Assembly: GCA_027005175.1 (NCBI GenBank)
Contig: JALTMC010000330.1
Coordinates: forward strand, 2,664-19,118
Direction of reading: 5' to 3'
DNA from: Myxococcales bacterium
Lineage (GTDB): Bacteria; Myxococcota_C; UBA6777
Length of the DNA: 16,455 nucleotides
The translations under genes were made by a program, and so were the position numbers. The notes below the pieces were generated by a model, which had not been told where the DNA came from, searched no databases, and worked only from the letters and a program-made list of their open reading frames with translations. How positions within the stretch are numbered: the first letter of the stretch is position 1; the number at the start of each line of letters is the position of its first letter. Positions 13,661-16,455 of this stretch are shown one piece after another.

Positions 13661-13722
13661 TTGAACATTTCGAACGGCAATCGCCGGAACCTTCGGGATT
13701 TACAATTCCCACATATGTTCAA
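13661..13722 (+). promoter_or_regulatory. Possible three-way-junction RNA in the PduS leader
   Basis: TTGAACAT (13661-13668) pairs with ATGTTCAA (13715-13722). Inside are two small hairpins, CGGC-AATC-GCCG (13675-13686) and GGGA/TCCC (13695-13698 with 13707-13710). It may be a structured leader or, because CTTGAAC recurs nearby, an inverted pair of protein-binding sites. Confidence 0.35.
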
Positions 13723-13803
13723 CTTCTTTGGTCGCCATTCCTAGAATGCAGAACCAGGTATTTGTTTCTCATTGAATTGAAAATGAGGTTGGAGTAGGTT
13801 TAT

Positions 13804-15147
13804 ATGCCGCATTTCTCATCGTCTTTTTCGGCAAAAGATATCGTGGAGAAGGTCCGACAGGCAGGCATTGTCGGTGCGGGAGGTGGAGGCTTTCCTGCGC
13901 ATGTCAAGCTCGATGCAAGTGTAGACTTTTTTATTGCCAACGCTGCGGAGTGTGAGCCTTTGCTGTGCAAGGATCAGCAGCTTATGGAGCTGCATGCACA
14001 ACGCATGGTGCATGGACTTCGTCTTGGGATGAAAGCCACTGGGGCGTCTCGTGGCATCGTCGCGATCAAGAAGAAGTACAAAAGAGCGATAGCCCAACTC
14101 GAAAAGTACGTGAGTGGGAACATCGACTTCTACCTCTACGACAACTTCTACCCTGCTGGAGATGAGTTTATCATCGTATATGATGTGTTGGGACGCTTGA
14201 TTCCACCAGGAGGGATACCTCTTGATGTGGGTTGTGTTGTCAACAATGTCGAAACACTGATCAATATCTCTTGTGCCATGGAGGATGTTCCTGTGACACA
14301 TTCCGCGCTGACGATCGCGGGTGCTGTTCATGAGCCTCTCTCTGTTGTGGCACCTCTTGGAACTTCTCTGCGAGAGCTTCTCGCTTTGGCGGGAGGGGCG
14401 ACTGTGGAGGACCCGGTTTTTCTCGATGGTGGTGCGATGATGGGGAAAGCTCTGGATGATCTGGATGCTCCTGTGACCAAGACATCAGCAGGTTATATCG
14501 TGATCCCCAGAGAACACCATCTCTATCGTCGCAAAACACGAAGCGATGAGGCCAATGTTCACATCTCTCGCTCTGCTTGTGACCAGTGTAGCTATTGTAC
14601 GGAACTGTGTCCTCGTTATCTTCTTGGTTATGCTATCGAACCACATGCGGTGATGCGTTCGGTTGGTTTTGAGGGGGACAAAGAAGCTCATTGGGCAAGA
14701 CTTGGCCTGTTGTGTTGTGAGTGCGGTATCTGCGACTTGTATGCCTGCCCTGAAGACCTGCCTGTGAAAGACATGCAGATCCGTTCCAAAGCCATCTGGA
14801 ATGCACGTGGATGGCCCAAAGAGCACCTCATTGGCTTGGACAGAGTTCATCCCATGCGAGACAGTCGTCGTGTGCCTATCCCACGATTGATTCAACGCTT
14901 AGGACTGACAGACTGGGATGTTACCGCTCCAATGACAACCAAGGTTCTGGAGCCGATGAATGTACAGTTGATGCTGAAACAACACGCTGGTGCTCCTGCG
15001 GTACCGATTGTTGGGGAGGGGGAGGTTGTGAAAGTCGGCCAACTTGTCGCGGCGATTCCCGATGGACAACTCGGTGCCAACATTCATGCAAGTATCGATG
15101 GATATGTAGCCCGTATCGATGACAACAGTATCTGGTTGACGAGGTAA
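13804..15147 (+). CDS. pduS: PduS/RnfC-like NADH-oxidising flavo-Fe-S protein
   Basis: A 447-residue PduS-type protein with all redox parts. The nucleotide/FMN loop GIVGAGGGGFPAHVKL (21-36), ANAAECEPLL (45-54), PAGDE (117-121), the VVNNVET motif (145-151), ferredoxin cysteines 259, 262, 265, 269 and 304, 307, 310, 315, and a C-terminal biotinyl-like barrel (about 380-447, ending VARIDDNSIWLTR). It would oxidise NADH made by the lumen aldehyde dehydrogenase and pass electrons to Fe-S centres. ATG with GGAG 9 bases upstream. It heads a rightward unit, three bases before the PduT-like gene. In Salmonella, PduS works with PduT and also reduces cobalamin; no B12-dependent enzyme is present here, so the redox-recycling role is favoured. 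Confidence 0.92.
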   Translation: MPHFSSSFSAKDIVEKVRQAGIVGAGGGGFPAHVKLDASVDFFIANAAECEPLLCKDQQLMELHAQRMVHGLRLGMKATGASRGIVAIKKKYKRAIAQLEKYVSGNIDFYLYDNFYPAGDEFIIVYDVLGRLIPPGGIPLDVGCVVNNVETLINISCAMEDVPVTHSALTIAGAVHEPLSVVAPLGTSLRELLALAGGATVEDPVFLDGGAMMGKALDDLDAPVTKTSAGYIVIPREHHLYRRKTRSDEANVHISRSACDQCSYCTELCPRYLLGYAIEPHAVMRSVGFEGDKEAHWARLGLLCCECGICDLYACPEDLPVKDMQIRSKAIWNARGWPKEHLIGLDRVHPMRDSRRVPIPRLIQRLGLTDWDVTAPMTTKVLEPMNVQLMLKQHAGAPAVPIVGEGEVVKVGQLVAAIPDGQLGANIHASIDGYVARIDDNSIWLTR

Positions 15148-15150
15148 TTT

Positions 15151-15726
15151 ATGAGCTGGAGAAGTTTCGATAAACCCACTCCCCCTGCTATCGGTTTTCT
15201 GGAGCTTTCAAGTATTGCTCGTGGCATTGAAGCTACAGATGCGATGCTCAAAGCTGCCGATGTTCTCCTGGTGCTTGCCCGAACCATCTGCTCGGGAAAA
15301 TACATGGTTTTGGTCGCTGGTGAGGTTCAGGACATCGAAGCCAGCGTCGCCGCTGGCGTTGCAATCGGGAAGGAATGTACCATCGATCAATTTATCATTC
15401 CCAATGTTCATCCCGCTGTATTCCCTGCGGTGTCTTCCTCTGGTATGTTCCGCGGTAGCGGTGCTATCGGTATTATTGAGTCCTTCTCGGTAGCCTCTTT
15501 AATTGAAGCCATCGATCAGATCGCAAAAGCGGCACTGGTCGAGGTGGTGGAGTGTCGTCTTGCGATGGCTCTAGGTGGAAAAGCATATGTTGTCTTTACG
15601 GGCGATGTTGATGCCGTTCAATACTCCATTGATGCAGGCGCTGAGGTTGTTAAAAAGCGCGGTCTTTTGGTCAACCAGGTCGTCATTCCCAACCCTCGAA
15701 AAGAGTTGTTTGACACCCTGATCTAG
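15151..15726 (+). CDS. pduT: PduT-like BMC-T shell protein with pore cysteine
   Basis: A 191-residue tandem BMC-domain protein. Domain 1 about 12-97 (AIGFLELSSIARGIEATDAM), domain 2 about 103-188 (AIGIIESFSVASLIEAID, MALGGKAYVVFTGDV). The domain 1 pore loop reads RTICSGKY with Cys47. This matches the TICPGKF loop of Salmonella PduT, whose pore cysteine from three subunits binds a [4Fe-4S] cluster. It follows the canonical PduS gene by three bases, so the pair likely forms an electron path through the shell. GAGG ribosome site 6 bases upstream. The shell-operon BMC-T has serine at this position. Confidence 0.94.
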   Translation: MSWRSFDKPTPPAIGFLELSSIARGIEATDAMLKAADVLLVLARTICSGKYMVLVAGEVQDIEASVAAGVAIGKECTIDQFIIPNVHPAVFPAVSSSGMFRGSGAIGIIESFSVASLIEAIDQIAKAALVEVVECRLAMALGGKAYVVFTGDVDAVQYSIDAGAEVVKKRGLLVNQVVIPNPRKELFDTLI

Positions 15727-15748
15727 ACCGAGACAAAAGGAGCTACAG

Positions 15749-16414
15749 ATGAGTCGTAAACGATCCATTTTCGCGTTTTTGTTCGCATGTCTTGTGCCTG
15801 TACTCTTCCCAATGGAAGCTATAGCTCGAAAGAGCGTCAAAACGATCTGCAGTTGGAAGAACGCGAAAACGACTATCGGAACGGCCCGTGAGTTTCGAGG
15901 TTGGCAGGTCTATTCTCCTGCGATCGAATGCTTGGCGAAGCAACTACAAAAAGCAAATCCAGGACAAGACAGTCCTGAGGCTGCTCTCGTCACCTTTTTT
16001 CGTCGCTTGATGAAACAGCGTCCTTCATTCAGGGCAATCTTGTCACCAACGATGCATCCGAAGTTTCGTGTGCTCCTTGAGAAAGGACTGCTTGCTCAAA
16101 CAACAAAGTTTCGACGCTTTATTCTTCACTCTCGCATTCATGCCTCTCGTGCCCCCAAAGGCAATCGATTCTCGAAGCGGTTTGCCAAACAAGGCAACAC
16201 TATGTTTGGTGCCTTTGATCTGCTTGTGTTTGCTGAGGGCAATACCAGCAGTACCGATATAATTTTGTTTTTAAAGAAGACGAACAAACGCTGGTATATC
16301 CAAGGCTTTCTCGCGCACTGGTTACGTCCTTTGTTCAAAGGAATGAAACATCCTTGGTGGCTCAAGGCCAAGAAAAAGAAAACCAAGAAAACGGCATCCA
16401 AGCCGAAGCTCTAG
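15749..16414 (+). CDS. Secreted basic protein of unknown function
   Basis: A 221-residue protein with an N-terminal signal peptide: basic MSRKR, hydrophobic core, and AIA at 24-26 before RKS, a likely signal-peptidase I site. The body has a pattern reminiscent of NTF2-like/DUF4878 proteins (SPEAALVTFFRRLMKQRP near 76, then a late LVFAEG strand and RWYIQGF), but I am not sure. The C-terminal ~20 residues are lysine-rich. AAAGGAGC lies 5 bases before the ATG, and the gene starts 22 bases after the PduT-like stop, so it is probably in the same unit. A periplasmic protein here is unexpected for a cytoplasmic compartment. It may be an unrelated neighbour. No terminator is visible in the last 40 bases. 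Confidence 0.7.
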   Translation: MSRKRSIFAFLFACLVPVLFPMEAIARKSVKTICSWKNAKTTIGTAREFRGWQVYSPAIECLAKQLQKANPGQDSPEAALVTFFRRLMKQRPSFRAILSPTMHPKFRVLLEKGLLAQTTKFRRFILHSRIHASRAPKGNRFSKRFAKQGNTMFGAFDLLVFAEGNTSSTDIILFLKKTNKRWYIQGFLAHWLRPLFKGMKHPWWLKAKKKKTKKTASKPKL

Positions 16415-16455
16415 CCCTTGCGGGGTTGATTGTTTTACAAGTCTTTGTTTTAATA

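Larger units (their letters stand above)
13297..13803. other. Divergent control region of the BMC locus
   Basis: About 507 bases between the leftward shell operon and the rightward PduS operon. It holds two facing promoters (below), an inverted repeat CGGAAC-TACT-GTTCCG (13348-13363) in the leftward leader, another AGAGTC-TT-GACTCT (13540-13553) over the rightward -35 box, repeats of CTTGAAC, and a long inverted repeat in the rightward leader. Open frames here look non-coding. No regulator gene is in the window. Confidence 0.75.

Noticed and set aside
13432-13797. 121-residue plus-strand frame in the divergent region
   Set aside because: It covers promoter and repeat elements, has no ribosome site or family signature, and ends just before the true PduS start.

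Overview
The window carries a bacterial microcompartment (BMC) locus of the metabolosome kind. The hexameric shell protein at 13000-13296 is, from memory, very close to the BMC-H of the myxobacterium Haliangium ochraceum. The shell set (one BMC-H, three BMC-P, two single-layer BMC-T, one CsoS1D-like BMC-T) also resembles that organism's. A myxobacterial or other 'deltaproteobacterial' host is therefore the best guess; this is inference, because I could run no search. Base composition looks moderate, not as GC-rich as typical Haliangium.

Layout. A divergent control region (13297-13803) separates two transcription units. Leftward: BMC-H, BMC-P, CoA-acylating aldehyde dehydrogenase, a PduS/RnfC-like protein with a degenerate nucleotide site, BMC-T, two BMC-P, deoxyribose-phosphate aldolase (DeoC), a stacked BMC-T, and a class II aldolase (13296 down to 5810). 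Further left on the same strand are triosephosphate isomerase and a Cpn10-like protein (5350 to 4083), then an FAD/NAD(P) oxidoreductase (3276-1993) and a large NapH/NosR-like membrane polyferredoxin (1801-17). Rightward: a canonical PduS-like flavo-Fe-S protein, a PduT-like BMC-T with a pore cysteine, and a small secreted basic protein of unknown function.

Proposed function (inference). The compartment would cleave sugar phosphates. DeoC gives acetaldehyde plus glyceraldehyde-3-P, and the class II aldolase would give DHAP plus an aldehyde. Triosephosphate isomerase joins the two triose products, and the aldehyde dehydrogenase converts the aldehyde to acyl-CoA and makes NADH. DeoC and the dehydrogenase carry N-terminal encapsulation-peptide-like helices; the class II aldolase carries one at its C-terminus. 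No alcohol dehydrogenase or phosphotransacylase is visible. Instead there are two PduS-BMC-T pairs plus a membrane polyferredoxin and a flavin reductase, which suggests NADH is reoxidised by passing electrons through the shell toward the membrane.

The most interesting points are the two PduS/BMC-T pairs, one apparently redox-competent and one with matching losses of the NADH/FMN loop and the pore cysteine; a cysteine-rich Fe-S-like insert in DeoC; the loss of a zinc ligand in the class II aldolase; a lone Cpn10-like gene; and several families of short tandem, direct and inverted repeats between the genes, one of which is shared by the leaders of the polyferredoxin and PduS genes.
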